A DNA stretch of 64,000 nt, from contig JACQVR010000030.1 in the NCBI GenBank assembly GCA_016209705.1, positions 29,772 to 93,771 of the forward strand, given 5' to 3'. This document shows positions 51,097 to 60,862 of the stretch, in pieces. Source of the DNA: Planctomycetota bacterium. Lineage in GTDB: Bacteria; Planctomycetota; MHYJ01; JACPRB01. Every line of letters begins with the position of its first letter. Positions within the stretch are counted from its first letter, which is position 1. The notes below the pieces were generated by a model. That model did not search any database and was not told the origin of the DNA. It saw only the letters and a program-made list of their open reading frames with translations. A program made the position numbers and the translations under genes.

Positions 51097-53118
51097 TCAT
51101 TTGGCCAACCTCGGCGGCGGGGGAGCGTCTTCGGCGAGCAAGACCATCAACGCATACGCCGTCCCCACGACGCGGGACCGCTTGTAGGGGCGGTCGTTCC
51201 ATGTGCCGTCCTCGTCGCGCGTCTTGAGAATCGTCTGGAACATGCGCTCGCGCTCCTGGGCGCGCTTCTCCTCCGGGAGCAACTCGACCGCCTGGGCCGC
51301 GTAGCGGTGGGCGAAGTAGAAATAATACGACGCGATCCCGTACTTGCCGCCGTGCGTGCCCCGCTTCTGGCGGCGGAGCGCCAGGTCGTTCCAGTGCTTG
51401 TGGAAGTTGTCCAGGGCGAACTGGAGCCGCTCCGGGGAGCCTCCGCCCAGAAGCAGGAGCGTCGCCTCGGACACGACTGTCCGGCCCGCGCTGCCGGGCA
51501 AGCCGCCCCCGTTCCATCCGGGTTTCGCCGAGTTGCCTCCGTAGTAATAGGCGCCGCTCGGCATTCGGGACGTTTCCAACGACTTGCGTCCGCGCTCGAG
51601 AATCTCGTCGGGGACGTCTTCTCCGTGCGAGCGCGCGACCAGGAGCGATTGCAAGACCGGCGCGGTCACAAACGCCGCCGCTCCCGCGCCCGCGTAGGTC
51701 CACCCGCCTCCCCGGCTTTCCTCTTTGACGAGCGTGTCGATCAGGCGCGGAATCCACTCCTTCACGGCGTCCGCATGTTCGCCGGCCACGTTGCGGGCGC
51801 GCACGTAACAAAAGAGCTGGAGCGTGAGGCAGTGCCCCCAGATGCGGTAGTCGTATCTGCGCCGGGTGAGGGGAGCCATCTTCGGTTTGGCGAGTTTTTC
51901 CAGGATGAACGCCAGCGCGCGGTGCACGGCGGCCTGCACTTCCTTGTCCTCCGGCGCCGCGAACAGCAACGCCTCGGCGACGACCGCTGTGCCTCCCACT
52001 TCGATGCCGAGCCAGATGTTCTTGGGCTCGCCCCCATCGCTGGGCAGCTCATAGATCCATCGGCCGCTTTTTTCCTGCAAACGAAGCAGCTCCTGCACGC
52101 CGACGTGGATCGCCTCCGACTTGGGAACGTCCTTCTGAGGGGGAAGGATGGGAACCTCGGGTTCCGCTACCGGCAGCTTGATGTTCAGAAGCGGCGCGCC
52201 CGTGGGCTCGCCGATCAACTGGACCGCGTCGACCTCGTTCCACCCTTTGACCGACGCGCAGGCCAACGTGATCCGGATGACGCGCGTCGCGAAGTCGGGA
52301 GGGTCGAACGTGACGTCCAGATAGCCCGGGCATTCCTTCGTTTCGTCCTTCCCTTCCCATAAAGTGCGCCACTCTTTCGCGGAGTCGCGCGCCGCGATCT
52401 TCACGACTGCGCCCGGATTGAAGGTCTCACGAATGCGAATCCGTGCGGGACGCACCTCGCCCCGGAACGTCAGCTCGATCCATTCCTCGCCTCCGTCCGG
52501 ATTCTGGCTGGCCCATGCCGTCGGGAAATCTCCCGCCTCCTCCGTGTCCGGTTTTCCGCAGGCCTGCTTGGCTTTCCAGCCGTCCTTATCGCCGCCGCTA
52601 TAGGCGGAGGAGGCCTTCCCCTTCGCCGCCCATTGCTTCCACAAGCCGCTATCGTCTGCCTCGACCTCCTGGATCAACGCGATGGCCGCCTGGGCCCGTT
52701 TTTTTTCGTTCGGAAGGTCGGAGGTAGCAAGCGCTTCCAGCGCCGGGACCGCCGGGGCTCCCACTTCGGCCAATCGAGCCGTCGTCCGGGCCGCCGCCTT
52801 CGGTGTGCCGGCTTTCAGTTCTGTCAGAAGCGCCTCCACGACTTCGGGCACCAGGCGGCGCAGCGACGCTCCCAGGGCGTCCAGTTCGTCCTGCAAGGCC
52901 GGCGTCTTCTTTTGCGCCTCCTCGTTCTCCGAGTCGTCCTTCAAGCGAGCGATCTCGGCCTCCTTTTGGCGCCGGGCGCGCCGCAGCGATCGAAGTTCCT
53001 CGAGCTGGTCCTCCTGGGACGGTGCGGTTCCCGCCGCCGGCGTCCGCTCCATCTCTCCCAGGGTGGGGGCCAGAAAGGGCCACCCCAACGCCGCGGCCAG
53101 AATGAGCCGGGGAAGCAT
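51097..53118 (-). CDS. Secreted multidomain squalene-cyclase-like protein
   Basis: 673 aa. A signal peptide (LILAAALGWPFLAPTLG) is followed by a coiled-coil (EELRSLRRARRQKEAEIARL), HEAT-like helices (AGTPKAAARTTARLAEVGAP), a discoidin/F5-8-like beta domain (residues about 165-315, SAYSGGDKDGWKAKQACGKP, RIRIRETFNPGAVVKIAARD) and C-terminal toroid repeats closely related to the 37.6 kb gene (GGTAVVAEALLFAAPEDKEV, YRIWGHCLTLQLFCYVRAR, IASYYFYFAHRYAAQAVELL). The block order shows shuffling of a shared toroid module. Role unknown. Confidence 0.85.
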   Translation of the reverse strand: MLPRLILAAALGWPFLAPTLGEMERTPAAGTAPSQEDQLEELRSLRRARRQKEAEIARLKDDSENEEAQKKTPALQDELDALGASLRRLVPEVVEALLTELKAGTPKAAARTTARLAEVGAPAVPALEALATSDLPNEKKRAQAAIALIQEVEADDSGLWKQWAAKGKASSAYSGGDKDGWKAKQACGKPDTEEAGDFPTAWASQNPDGGEEWIELTFRGEVRPARIRIRETFNPGAVVKIAARDSAKEWRTLWEGKDETKECPGYLDVTFDPPDFATRVIRITLACASVKGWNEVDAVQLIGEPTGAPLLNIKLPVAEPEVPILPPQKDVPKSEAIHVGVQELLRLQEKSGRWIYELPSDGGEPKNIWLGIEVGGTAVVAEALLFAAPEDKEVQAAVHRALAFILEKLAKPKMAPLTRRRYDYRIWGHCLTLQLFCYVRARNVAGEHADAVKEWIPRLIDTLVKEESRGGGWTYAGAGAAAFVTAPVLQSLLVARSHGEDVPDEILERGRKSLETSRMPSGAYYYGGNSAKPGWNGGGLPGSAGRTVVSEATLLLLGGGSPERLQFALDNFHKHWNDLALRRQKRGTHGGKYGIASYYFYFAHRYAAQAVELLPEEKRAQERERMFQTILKTRDEDGTWNDRPYKRSRVVGTAYALMVLLAEDAPPPPRLAK

Positions 53119-53173
53119 CAGATTTTCCTCCTTATACGTTTCGTGGTGTGCGTCGCGAATTCGGAGCGGCGCA

Positions 53174-54394
53174 TCATTTCGGTTCCCGAAGGAAGAGCCA
53201 TACCGATCCGTGCAACACCGGCATCGGCTCGAGCGCGGCGAGCTCCTGATCGACCTTCGACAAGATCCGCTGGATGCGCTGGAACCTCGAATCCTTTTCC
53301 GCCTCCTCGCCCAGCTCCGCCTGGAGTTCCGAGGATTCCCGGGTCAATTCGCCGCGCCGTTTCTTCAGTTCCTCGATGCGGGCGTTCTCTTCTCGGGTGA
53401 GTGCGTCCGGCCCGGCCTTTTCGCTCCAGAGGTCGCCCACGAGAAGATCCATGCGGCCGTCGCCGTTCCAGTCCGTCACGCAGATTTTGGCGCGGGCGCC
53501 GGGACCCTCGGGGACGGCGCCGGGCTCGACGGGCCTCTCCAGCCCGGCGCGCGATTTCGGAAGGATCGCGACACCGTCTTCGTACTCGGGGGCACCCGGC
53601 TTCCCCGCGTTACGGTACCACCACACCGAACCGTCGGCGGCACCCACGACCAGGTCGGTCCGGCCGTCGCCGTCCCAGTCGGTCGCGACCGGACCCGGGG
53701 CGCCGTCGGGAAGCTCGATCGGTTTTCCGCCCGCCAGGATCAGCCTCCGCTTCGCGGCGTTGAACGACGGCTTTTTGGCGGTTCCCTCGTTGGGGATGAA
53801 GACGACGCGACCTTCGAGGTTTCCGATCAGCAGGTCGAAGTCGCCGTCGCCGTCGTGATCGACGAGAAAGGGGACCGAAACGAGCACGCCCGTGTCGGTC
53901 TCCGACACGTTGTACTCCGGACCGCCGCCGTTGAGGTTTCTCCCGTCGGCGGCCTTGAGCATTTCACCCGCCGCGAACCCCCCATTCGCGAGGGCCCGGT
54001 ACAAGAAGAGGTTTCCCGGCATGAAGGATCCGGTGACGAGGTCATCGCGCCCGTCGCCGTCCAGGTCGGCCATTTGCGGAGTGAAGCCGATGCAACACCC
54101 GGTGGCGACGTGGGCGACCTTTCCGCCCGCTTCGAACCACGTCGAAGCGGCGAATCGCGGGGCGCTGTTCGTGCCGATGTTGCGATAGATCTTGAGCCGG
54201 CCGTCTCCGAACTGGCCGACGAGGAGGTCGCGTTTTCCGTCGCCGTCCATGTCATGAACGAAGGGGGCGGCGTGGCCGAGATCGGCTTCGATCGGCTTTG
54301 CGTCGGCCTCGAGCCGGACGGGCTTGCCCACCTCCTGGCGGGAGTCCAGGGAGCCGGTGAGAAGCAAAACCAACGCGGCGGCAAGCGCGTGCAC
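53174..54394 (-). CDS. Secreted FG-GAP/VCBS repeat protein
   Basis: 406 aa from a GTG at 54394 with GGAGG six bases upstream (an ATG further up at 54487 would add 31 aa). The signal segment is HALAAALVLLLTGSLDS. Ca-binding FG-GAP repeats occur as DMDGDGKRDLLVGQF, DLDGDGRDDLVTGSF, DHDGDGDFDLLIGNL, DWDGDGRTDLVVGAA and DWNGDGRMDLLVGDL. A coiled-coil (ARIEELKKRRGELTRESSEL) follows. Typical planctomycete surface protein; an integrin-like propeller. Confidence 0.88.
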   Translation of the reverse strand: MHALAAALVLLLTGSLDSRQEVGKPVRLEADAKPIEADLGHAAPFVHDMDGDGKRDLLVGQFGDGRLKIYRNIGTNSAPRFAASTWFEAGGKVAHVATGCCIGFTPQMADLDGDGRDDLVTGSFMPGNLFLYRALANGGFAAGEMLKAADGRNLNGGGPEYNVSETDTGVLVSVPFLVDHDGDGDFDLLIGNLEGRVVFIPNEGTAKKPSFNAAKRRLILAGGKPIELPDGAPGPVATDWDGDGRTDLVVGAADGSVWWYRNAGKPGAPEYEDGVAILPKSRAGLERPVEPGAVPEGPGARAKICVTDWNGDGRMDLLVGDLWSEKAGPDALTREENARIEELKKRRGELTRESSELQAELGEEAEKDSRFQRIQRILSKVDQELAALEPMPVLHGSVWLFLREPK

Positions 54395-54685
54395 GCCGGG
54401 TCCTCCGACGGATTTCAGAGGAACTTTACAACAGGGAGGGAGGCTGGGCCAGTATTTGTTTGTACTCCGGTGACGTGAGGGTATCATACCCTCTCGTGTA
54501 TATAAGATGAATATAACACGTATGATATGCTACATGATGTATGTACTCCTCGGCGCTTCGATCAAATAGGATTCATGATCGCCCGTAGCAAATGGTGCAG
54601 GACTCGTGCGGCGGTGGTCGCCGCGGAGGTAGTTTACCGCACCCTATGCTGAGGAGTGCGGCAGAGATACCAACGTGGAGGACCC

Positions 54686-55996
54686 ATGATACAGAGGGAG
54701 ATTTACACGGGTGGAGCCGTTCGGCTAGGTCTATTGCGTCGGAGCAAGAGGGGTACTTCGGTCCGGCGAGCGTGCATCGGCCTGGCTTGTCTTGTCGTGA
54801 TGGCCCCCCTCCTCGCGGAGGGAAAAGGCTTCGCCCCGGCCCAGGATTCTCGCTTGACCGTGCGCCCGCGCGAGATGGCCACAGGCACGAAGAATCCCGA
54901 TGCGGGTGAATACAAGCTGGAATCCGTCAAGGGCGCCATCGTCTCCGTGCCCCCGGACGGTGTGGGCGAGAAGCGGTGCCCGCTGTGGGTCCAGCTCCCC
55001 GGAGGGGGCATCCCCGCGAGACAAATGATGGATTGGGTGCGTCCCTCGGCGGACAAGCATGGAATGCTCCTGCTTACCGTGACCCGGTACGAGACGAAGA
55101 CGATCGACAAGGCCTTGAAGGAGGTTCTCGAGAAGTTCGCCATCGAGCCGGAAAAAATCGCGATCGCCGGACGCTGCGCTTCCGGGGCGGCCGGGATGCG
55201 TTTCGGAATCGACAATCTGGACGTGTTCAGCAGGATCATTTCGATATCGGGCGGAGTTCCCATCAACGGCATGGACCCGGAAAACAAGACGGCCGAGTTT
55301 CTCTTGGACCGCGGTTTCTTGGAAGCTCCGGGGTGCTTCAAAGCCGCGAGGGGACTCAGGAAGAAGGATCACCCGGTCAAGGTCGTCCTGGCGCTGAGAG
55401 GGCATGAACACCAGATGGAGGACTACGATTATGTGGGGCACTGGCTCCGGGAGAGCTGGACGAAGCCACCCGACGCCCGTACGGCGCCCAGCGTCGTCGC
55501 CGACCCGTTGCCGGAGTTGACGACGGACGTCCTCGCGCAGATGAGCGCTTTCTGGACCAGTTTCGCAAAGGAGCCGGTGGAGATCCGGCAGATCGCGCGT
55601 CGGGATCTTCTACGGGAAGTCATCGTGCCCGTGGGCGAGGAGCGTCCGGTGGTGTGGATGACGGACATGGTCGCGCTGGCCGCCAAACATTCTTCGGTCG
55701 CCGACGCGTTCAAAAAAGCGGGCCTCACGGCCAAGCAACATGAAGCCTACCGGGTGGCGCTCATCAGCGCTCAAGTCCTCAGATCGGTCAAAAAGGAGGG
55801 AGGGACGGTTGAAGAGGATTCGGTGATGGCGAAGAACGTCGCGTTCCTGGATGAGCACCAAGAGGAGTTGAAATACCTCAGATGGGCCGGCATCGAACAG
55901 CCGGACAAGATCAGGCGGGTTGACGCGACGGCGACCATCCAGCACCCGAAGCAGGCTGAAGCGATGGGGCCAATGGGAATCTGGCGCACTCCGTAG
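54686..55996 (+). CDS. Secreted alpha/beta-hydrolase-like protein
   Basis: 436 aa from ATG 54686 (GGAGG upstream). The N-terminus is basic then hydrophobic (RRACIGLACLVVMAPLLAEG), a probable signal. A nucleophile elbow-like motif (IAIAGRCASGAAGMRFG) fits PHB-depolymerase/esterase-type folds, with Cys-Ala-Ser before the turn; a His in LRGHEHQME could complete it. The last 130 residues are helical. It shares a divergent AT-rich promoter region (54395-54685) with the FG-GAP gene. Confidence 0.65.
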   Translation: MIQREIYTGGAVRLGLLRRSKRGTSVRRACIGLACLVVMAPLLAEGKGFAPAQDSRLTVRPREMATGTKNPDAGEYKLESVKGAIVSVPPDGVGEKRCPLWVQLPGGGIPARQMMDWVRPSADKHGMLLLTVTRYETKTIDKALKEVLEKFAIEPEKIAIAGRCASGAAGMRFGIDNLDVFSRIISISGGVPINGMDPENKTAEFLLDRGFLEAPGCFKAARGLRKKDHPVKVVLALRGHEHQMEDYDYVGHWLRESWTKPPDARTAPSVVADPLPELTTDVLAQMSAFWTSFAKEPVEIRQIARRDLLREVIVPVGEERPVVWMTDMVALAAKHSSVADAFKKAGLTAKQHEAYRVALISAQVLRSVKKEGGTVEEDSVMAKNVAFLDEHQEELKYLRWAGIEQPDKIRRVDATATIQHPKQAEAMGPMGIWRTP

Positions 55997-56120
55997 GAGG
56001 CTTGGCTTTTCCTCCGCGAGCCGAGACCCGCGGGGGCGAAATGATGCGCGCGGGCAATGACGGCGCGGTATTTGCCCAACAAGTTCGGCCGCATCTTCGT
56101 ACCTTGGATAACGGGCATCC

Positions 56121-57224
56121 ATGAAATCAATAGCGGCGGCGCTTCTCCTGGGCGTCTTTGCCCTGCCCCAGGATTCGGAGAAGGCCCCATCGGCCCATGA
56201 GGCTCTCGAAGCCGGCCTCTCCTACCTTCTGACCCATCAACGCGACGACGGATCGTGGGGCCGCGACAGCTCTTTCGGCAATAATACCGGCATCCGCACG
56301 GCGATCACGGCTCTATCGATCCAGGCTCTTCGCGCCGGCAAAAGGGTGTTGCCTCACGTCCGGATCGATCAAGCCGTAACCCGCGGCCTCCACTATCTGA
56401 ATGAGCATTCGGACAAATATCCCAAGCGCCCCTCTCAAGGGCTTTACAATTTTTCCGTGTACGGAAGCGCATTTGCGGCCCCCCTCCTGGCCCGGGAGCA
56501 AGACGAAGCGTCCAGAAACTCGCTCGCGAAATGCCTCGACCGCATCGTCCGGAATCAACTACCGAACGGCGGATATTCCTACGTTCACGGCTCGGCGGGC
56601 TTGCGCGGCCGATACACGGATCGGGAATCCCTCTACGAGAGTTTCGCCACGGCATTGACCCTGGAAGCCCTCTGGGAGGTGCGGAAGGCCGGGCATGAGA
56701 TCCCCGAGGAGACGTTCCAGCGGGGTCTTCAGGCCCTCCAGACGGCGCGAACCGTAGACGAGTACTTCTGCTATCACCTGGTGGACGGCACCCCGCACGG
56801 ATCGCTGAGCGGGAACGGGAACTTGAGCTGGCCCGCCAGCATCGCGCGCACGGTCTCGTGCGAATACATTCTCTTCAAAATCGGTCATGGCAAGAGGGAG
56901 CACCTCGAAAAAGCGGTCGATAAGTTCTTCGAGCACCGCGCAGAACTGGAGAAGGTGCGCAAGAAGGATGGAAGAACCCATCAGGGGCCCTTCGACTGCG
57001 CTCCCTATTATTACCTGTTCGGACATTACTACGCATGCCTGGCGGTGTTCGAACTCGGCGAGCGCTTTCACAAACAGTATGTGCCGAGCCTGAAGGAACT
57101 GTTGTTGAAAATCCGCGAACGCAACGGCACCTGGCTGGACTCCCGCATCGGCGGGCGCCAGTACGGCTGCGCCATGGCGGTGCTGACGCTCAGCCGGATG
57201 CTGAATGCTCGCGAGGAATTTTGA
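56121..57224 (+). CDS. Secreted squalene-cyclase-like protein
   Basis: 367 aa with a short signal (IAAALLLGVFALPQDS). Toroid repeats are ALEAGLSYLLTHQRDDGSWG, IDQAVTRGLHYLNEHSDKYP, SLAKCLDRIVRNQLPNGGYS, and HQGPFDCAPYYYLFGHYYAC. It is the simplest of the four toroid proteins of the window. No cyclase DxDD motif. Confidence 0.82.
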   Translation: MKSIAAALLLGVFALPQDSEKAPSAHEALEAGLSYLLTHQRDDGSWGRDSSFGNNTGIRTAITALSIQALRAGKRVLPHVRIDQAVTRGLHYLNEHSDKYPKRPSQGLYNFSVYGSAFAAPLLAREQDEASRNSLAKCLDRIVRNQLPNGGYSYVHGSAGLRGRYTDRESLYESFATALTLEALWEVRKAGHEIPEETFQRGLQALQTARTVDEYFCYHLVDGTPHGSLSGNGNLSWPASIARTVSCEYILFKIGHGKREHLEKAVDKFFEHRAELEKVRKKDGRTHQGPFDCAPYYYLFGHYYACLAVFELGERFHKQYVPSLKELLLKIRERNGTWLDSRIGGRQYGCAMAVLTLSRMLNAREEF

Positions 57225-57485
57225 ACTGGGAACGATGGGCCCCTCCCCCGCCGATCCTGACCCGGGATGCCCAACGCGGAGCTATCCGGCTTAGTCTGAC
57301 TTACCCATGAAATATCGGGTCATTTCTTGCGGGTGATTCAAGTGTGGATCGCGACGTCGCCGCGCCGGGGAGCTTGTCCGTAACGAGATTTGGAGATGCG
57401 GGCCGCTACCCCTTCGTGATACACTGCCCCCCTTCCCGCGCGCGTCGCCGGTGGGGGAAAAATTGAATCCTAGCAGGAGGATGGC

Positions 57486-58685
57486 ATGATCGCGTTCCAT
57501 GATCCCGCGTCGGCTTCCCGACGCGTTCTCGCGCTCTTTGCGGTGGCGCTCTTGGTGCCGGCATGCGGGGGCGGAGATTCGGCTCCGGCGAACCTTCCGC
57601 CTTCGATCGTAGTCGAGCCGCTGACCGGCGTGCAAAGCGGATTGATTGAAATCACCTATTCGCTTTCTGACCCCGAGAGCGACAGCGTTTCCTTGACGGT
57701 GGAACGGTCCGTCGACGGCGGCGCCACGTTCGCCCCGGCGTCGGTGGGACCGGGAGGCGACGGGAATTCGGGACTCGCTTCGTCCCCCACAGGCGTCGAC
57801 CACGTGCTGGTGTGGGATTCCGTGGCGGACCAAGTCGCGTTGGCGGGACCGGTAACCTCCGTCGTCATCCGCCTCACCCCGCGGGGTATCTCGCAAGGAG
57901 CGTCCGTACCGACGAACCAGTTTACCGTGGACAATCCCGTCACCGCGTTTCGGATCGTGAGCCTCGCTCTGCGGGATCCCCACGTCTTCGCGGAACTTCC
58001 GGTTTACGGATGCTCCGATTTGACGGATAGCGCCCCGCCGGGAACGGGCGTCACCCCGATCAATCAAGCCTTCGAAGAGGCCATCACGGGAGACGAGGAC
58101 GGGGACGGATATCTGGACCTGAGCATACTGGTCCTGTTCAATCCGCTGGATCCGCAGTCGGCGCGCGGGACGCTGTACTTCGTCATGGGGGGGCGGTGTC
58201 CGGCCGCCGGCGGCCCCTGCGGGCCGAATCCCGGTACGCCGTCGATCCCCGTGGGATACGCCAACGGCGGGGGGGATCCCTGCCTGGAGCCCCTGACGGG
58301 CACGGTCTCGTCGGCGAACTATTCGCCCGCGATCGGGACACCCGCGTCGCCGTGCTTCGTGACGGACGAGGCGGAGATCGATCTGGCCATTCCGGGATGG
58401 ACGCCGGTGCCGCTCCAGGCCGTGCGCGCCGGCGCGACATATTCCGGCGATCCACCGGCCACGCTCACGAACGGGCTGCTTCGAGGATTCCTGTCCGAAT
58501 CCGTCGCGGGCTCCGTGATGGTGCCCACGCCCGGCGGTTCGTTGCCGCTCAGCACATTTCTGCCGGGGGGCCAGAACAACTGCGCCAGTCATGACGACCG
58601 TGACGTGGGTCCGGACGGCGTGACCTCGGGCTGGTGGATCTACTTCAATTTTACGGCGGAGCGCGTCGACTACGGAACTCCCTGA
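57486..58685 (+). CDS. Secreted lipoprotein with Ig-like/cadherin-like start
   Basis: 399 aa. Lipobox after a signal segment (LALFAVALLVPAC). Residues about 35-130 look like a beta-sandwich (IEITYSLSDPESDSVSLTVE). The rest has paired Cys (GGRCPAAGGPCGP, GGGDPC, SPCFVTDEAEIDL), suggesting disulfides in an exported protein, and DEDGDGYLDLS, a possible calcium loop. GCAGGAGG precedes the ATG. Function unknown. The preceding gap (57225-57485) shows no gene. Confidence 0.72.
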   Translation: MIAFHDPASASRRVLALFAVALLVPACGGGDSAPANLPPSIVVEPLTGVQSGLIEITYSLSDPESDSVSLTVERSVDGGATFAPASVGPGGDGNSGLASSPTGVDHVLVWDSVADQVALAGPVTSVVIRLTPRGISQGASVPTNQFTVDNPVTAFRIVSLALRDPHVFAELPVYGCSDLTDSAPPGTGVTPINQAFEEAITGDEDGDGYLDLSILVLFNPLDPQSARGTLYFVMGGRCPAAGGPCGPNPGTPSIPVGYANGGGDPCLEPLTGTVSSANYSPAIGTPASPCFVTDEAEIDLAIPGWTPVPLQAVRAGATYSGDPPATLTNGLLRGFLSESVAGSVMVPTPGGSLPLSTFLPGGQNNCASHDDRDVGPDGVTSGWWIYFNFTAERVDYGTP

Positions 58686-58722
58686 CCGCCCGTGGGCAGG
58701 GCCCCCGTCCATAGCAGACCGC

Positions 58723-60051
58723 ATGGCGAAGAAACCCCTGGTCCTCATTCACGGTTGGAGCGACACGTCCGCCTCCTTCCGGCGTCTTGCGAATCTCATC
58801 CACCGAGAGACGGGACGCGCCATCACCCTGATCAACCTGGCGGACTACAAATCTCTCGACGATGAGGTGACCTTCGATGATCTCGCGTCGGCCATGTCCG
58901 GCGCCTGGGAATCCAACAAGCTTCCCTTCAGGCGCAGATCGGTGGACGTCATCGTTCACTCCACGGGGGGGTTGGTCATCCGGGAGTGGCTCGCGCGCCG
59001 TTTCACGGCGTCGACCGCGCCCGTGCATCACCTGGTCATGCTGGCTCCCGCCAACTTCGGATCGCCGCTGGCCCATAAAGGCCGATCCCTCCTCGGACGC
59101 GTAGTGAAAGGATGGAAGAGCGAGAAGATTTTTCAGACTGGAGAAAAGATCCTGAAGGGACTCGAACTGGCGTCTCCTTATTCGTGGAATCTCGCGATGC
59201 GGGATCGATTCGGGTCCAAGCAGCTCTACGGGTCCGGCCATGTCCTCACGACGGTCCTCGTTGGAAACAGGGGCTATCGAGGAATCTCCTCGGTCGCCAA
59301 TGAAGACGGTTCCGACGGAACGGTCCGCGTGTCCACCTCGAACATGAACTGTGCGTACATCCTGGCGGATTTCGCCGCCAACCCGCATGAGCCCCGGCTC
59401 TCCGTACTCAGGGCCCGGGAAGACACGGCCTTCGGGGTCATGGACGGAGAGAATCATTCCACGATCGTCGCCAAGGACGGCGGACCCAAGAACCCCGCGA
59501 CCCTGGCGAGAATCATCGAGGGTCTCGAGATCACCGACGAGCGGTACGACGGGTTTTGCGAGCGCCTGGCGGAAGAGACTCGACGCACGATGCTCCTGAG
59601 AAAGGACGACGCCACCACGCACGGCTATCAGAACACGGTCGTCTTCGTCCGGGATCAATTCGGGACCGCCGTGAAAGACTACTTTATCGAGTTTTATCTC
59701 CAGGACGACGACACCGGTTGGTTCGAGGAGTTCTTCCATCGAGACGCCATCCGGAAGGTGCACGCCAACGGCGAGGACCCCTCCTACCGTAGTATCTATG
59801 TCGACTGCACGACGCTCCATCGCCGGATCGACCGCGAAACCGAGGGATTGGAGATGAGTCTGACGGCGATACCGGAGTTTCGGATGAACCGGAACGTCGG
59901 ATACCGCACGTTTACGGACGACGATATCGGGGGGGTCAGACTTTCGAAACAAACATTGGGCCGACTTTTCCAGGAGAACCGCACGGCGCTGGTCGAAATA
60001 GTACTCAAACGGGAACAGTCCCCCGACGTTTTCAAGATCAAACGAATGTGA
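58723..60051 (+). CDS. Lipase/esterase of the alpha/beta-hydrolase fold
   Basis: 442 aa, no signal peptide. VLIHGWSD forms the oxyanion region; the nucleophile elbow is VIVHSTGGLVIREWL (GxSxG-like with His-Ser-Thr-Gly-Gly). A catalytic His candidate lies in MDGENHSTIV. The last 170 residues (TTHGYQNTVVFVRDQFGTAV, DYFIEFYLQDDDTGWFEEFF) form a beta-rich tail domain. Substrate unknown; triacylglycerol lipase or esterase is likely. Confidence 0.78.
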   Translation: MAKKPLVLIHGWSDTSASFRRLANLIHRETGRAITLINLADYKSLDDEVTFDDLASAMSGAWESNKLPFRRRSVDVIVHSTGGLVIREWLARRFTASTAPVHHLVMLAPANFGSPLAHKGRSLLGRVVKGWKSEKIFQTGEKILKGLELASPYSWNLAMRDRFGSKQLYGSGHVLTTVLVGNRGYRGISSVANEDGSDGTVRVSTSNMNCAYILADFAANPHEPRLSVLRAREDTAFGVMDGENHSTIVAKDGGPKNPATLARIIEGLEITDERYDGFCERLAEETRRTMLLRKDDATTHGYQNTVVFVRDQFGTAVKDYFIEFYLQDDDTGWFEEFFHRDAIRKVHANGEDPSYRSIYVDCTTLHRRIDRETEGLEMSLTAIPEFRMNRNVGYRTFTDDDIGGVRLSKQTLGRLFQENRTALVEIVLKREQSPDVFKIKRM

Positions 60052-60138
60052 GGAGCCTCGCTCCATGACCTAACAAGTGGTCGGCCATCAAGGCGGTCAT
60101 GATCGTCTCGAAACTTGGCTATTTCCCCGAGGATTTTC

Positions 60139-60804
60139 ATGCGCGGATTACTCTTGGCCAGCGTGGCCTCTTTGTTGGTCGCCGCGGCGAATTCCCAGGA
60201 GAAAAAGAAATTCGACCCCTCCAAGCACCCCTGGGTCAAATACAAGGTCGGCTCCAGAGTCTGCTACAAGGGCGTCGCCAACACGCCCATGGGGGAAGTG
60301 ACGAACGTGCTCCGCCGGGAGCTCGTGAAGGTCGCGGCGGGCAACTTCATCATCAAGGAAACCCACAATTTCAAGGGCAAGGAGCTGACCGAAATGAAGA
60401 TGTCCGCACTTCCAACCTACGTGAAAGCGGACAAGGTCAAGGTGGGAAGCGAGGAATATCCCTGTCACGTGTGGAAATCCGTCGAGAAGGGCAAGACCCG
60501 CAAGACCGAATCGCTGGTATGGATCGATGAGAAGAACCGGATCCTCAAAGTGAAGAGCGACGGAGGCGAAGAGATCGACGCCGTGGCCGAGGAGCTGGAT
60601 GTCGAGATCGAGGTTGGAGACAAGAAAGTCTCCTGTACGAAAATGGAGGGGACGTTGAGGAGCTCGATGGCGGGGATCAAAGGCAAGATCACGCTCTGGG
60701 CCACCGACCAGATTCCCGGCGGCATGGCGAAGATGATCCTGGATCCCGAGGTCGGGGGGGTGAAGATGACGTTCGAGATCACCGAATTCGAAGGGAAGGA
60801 ATAA
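60139..60804 (+). CDS. Secreted hypothetical protein
   Basis: 221 aa from ATG 60139 (CCGAGG upstream; ATG at 60115 is an alternative). Signal peptide MRGLLLASVASLLVAAANSQ. The body is Lys/Glu-rich with beta-strand patterns (WVKYKVGSRVCYKGVANTPM, DKVKVGSEEYPCHVWKSVEK, ITLWATDQIPGGMAKMILDP). It resembles the 48.3 kb secreted gene in build. No family recognised. Confidence 0.65.
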   Translation: MRGLLLASVASLLVAAANSQEKKKFDPSKHPWVKYKVGSRVCYKGVANTPMGEVTNVLRRELVKVAAGNFIIKETHNFKGKELTEMKMSALPTYVKADKVKVGSEEYPCHVWKSVEKGKTRKTESLVWIDEKNRILKVKSDGGEEIDAVAEELDVEIEVGDKKVSCTKMEGTLRSSMAGIKGKITLWATDQIPGGMAKMILDPEVGGVKMTFEITEFEGKE

Positions 60805-60862
60805 GAAACCAATGTCGGGGCACTCCGTCTCCTCCGAGAGGTCGGATTCGTAGGATCCCGCC

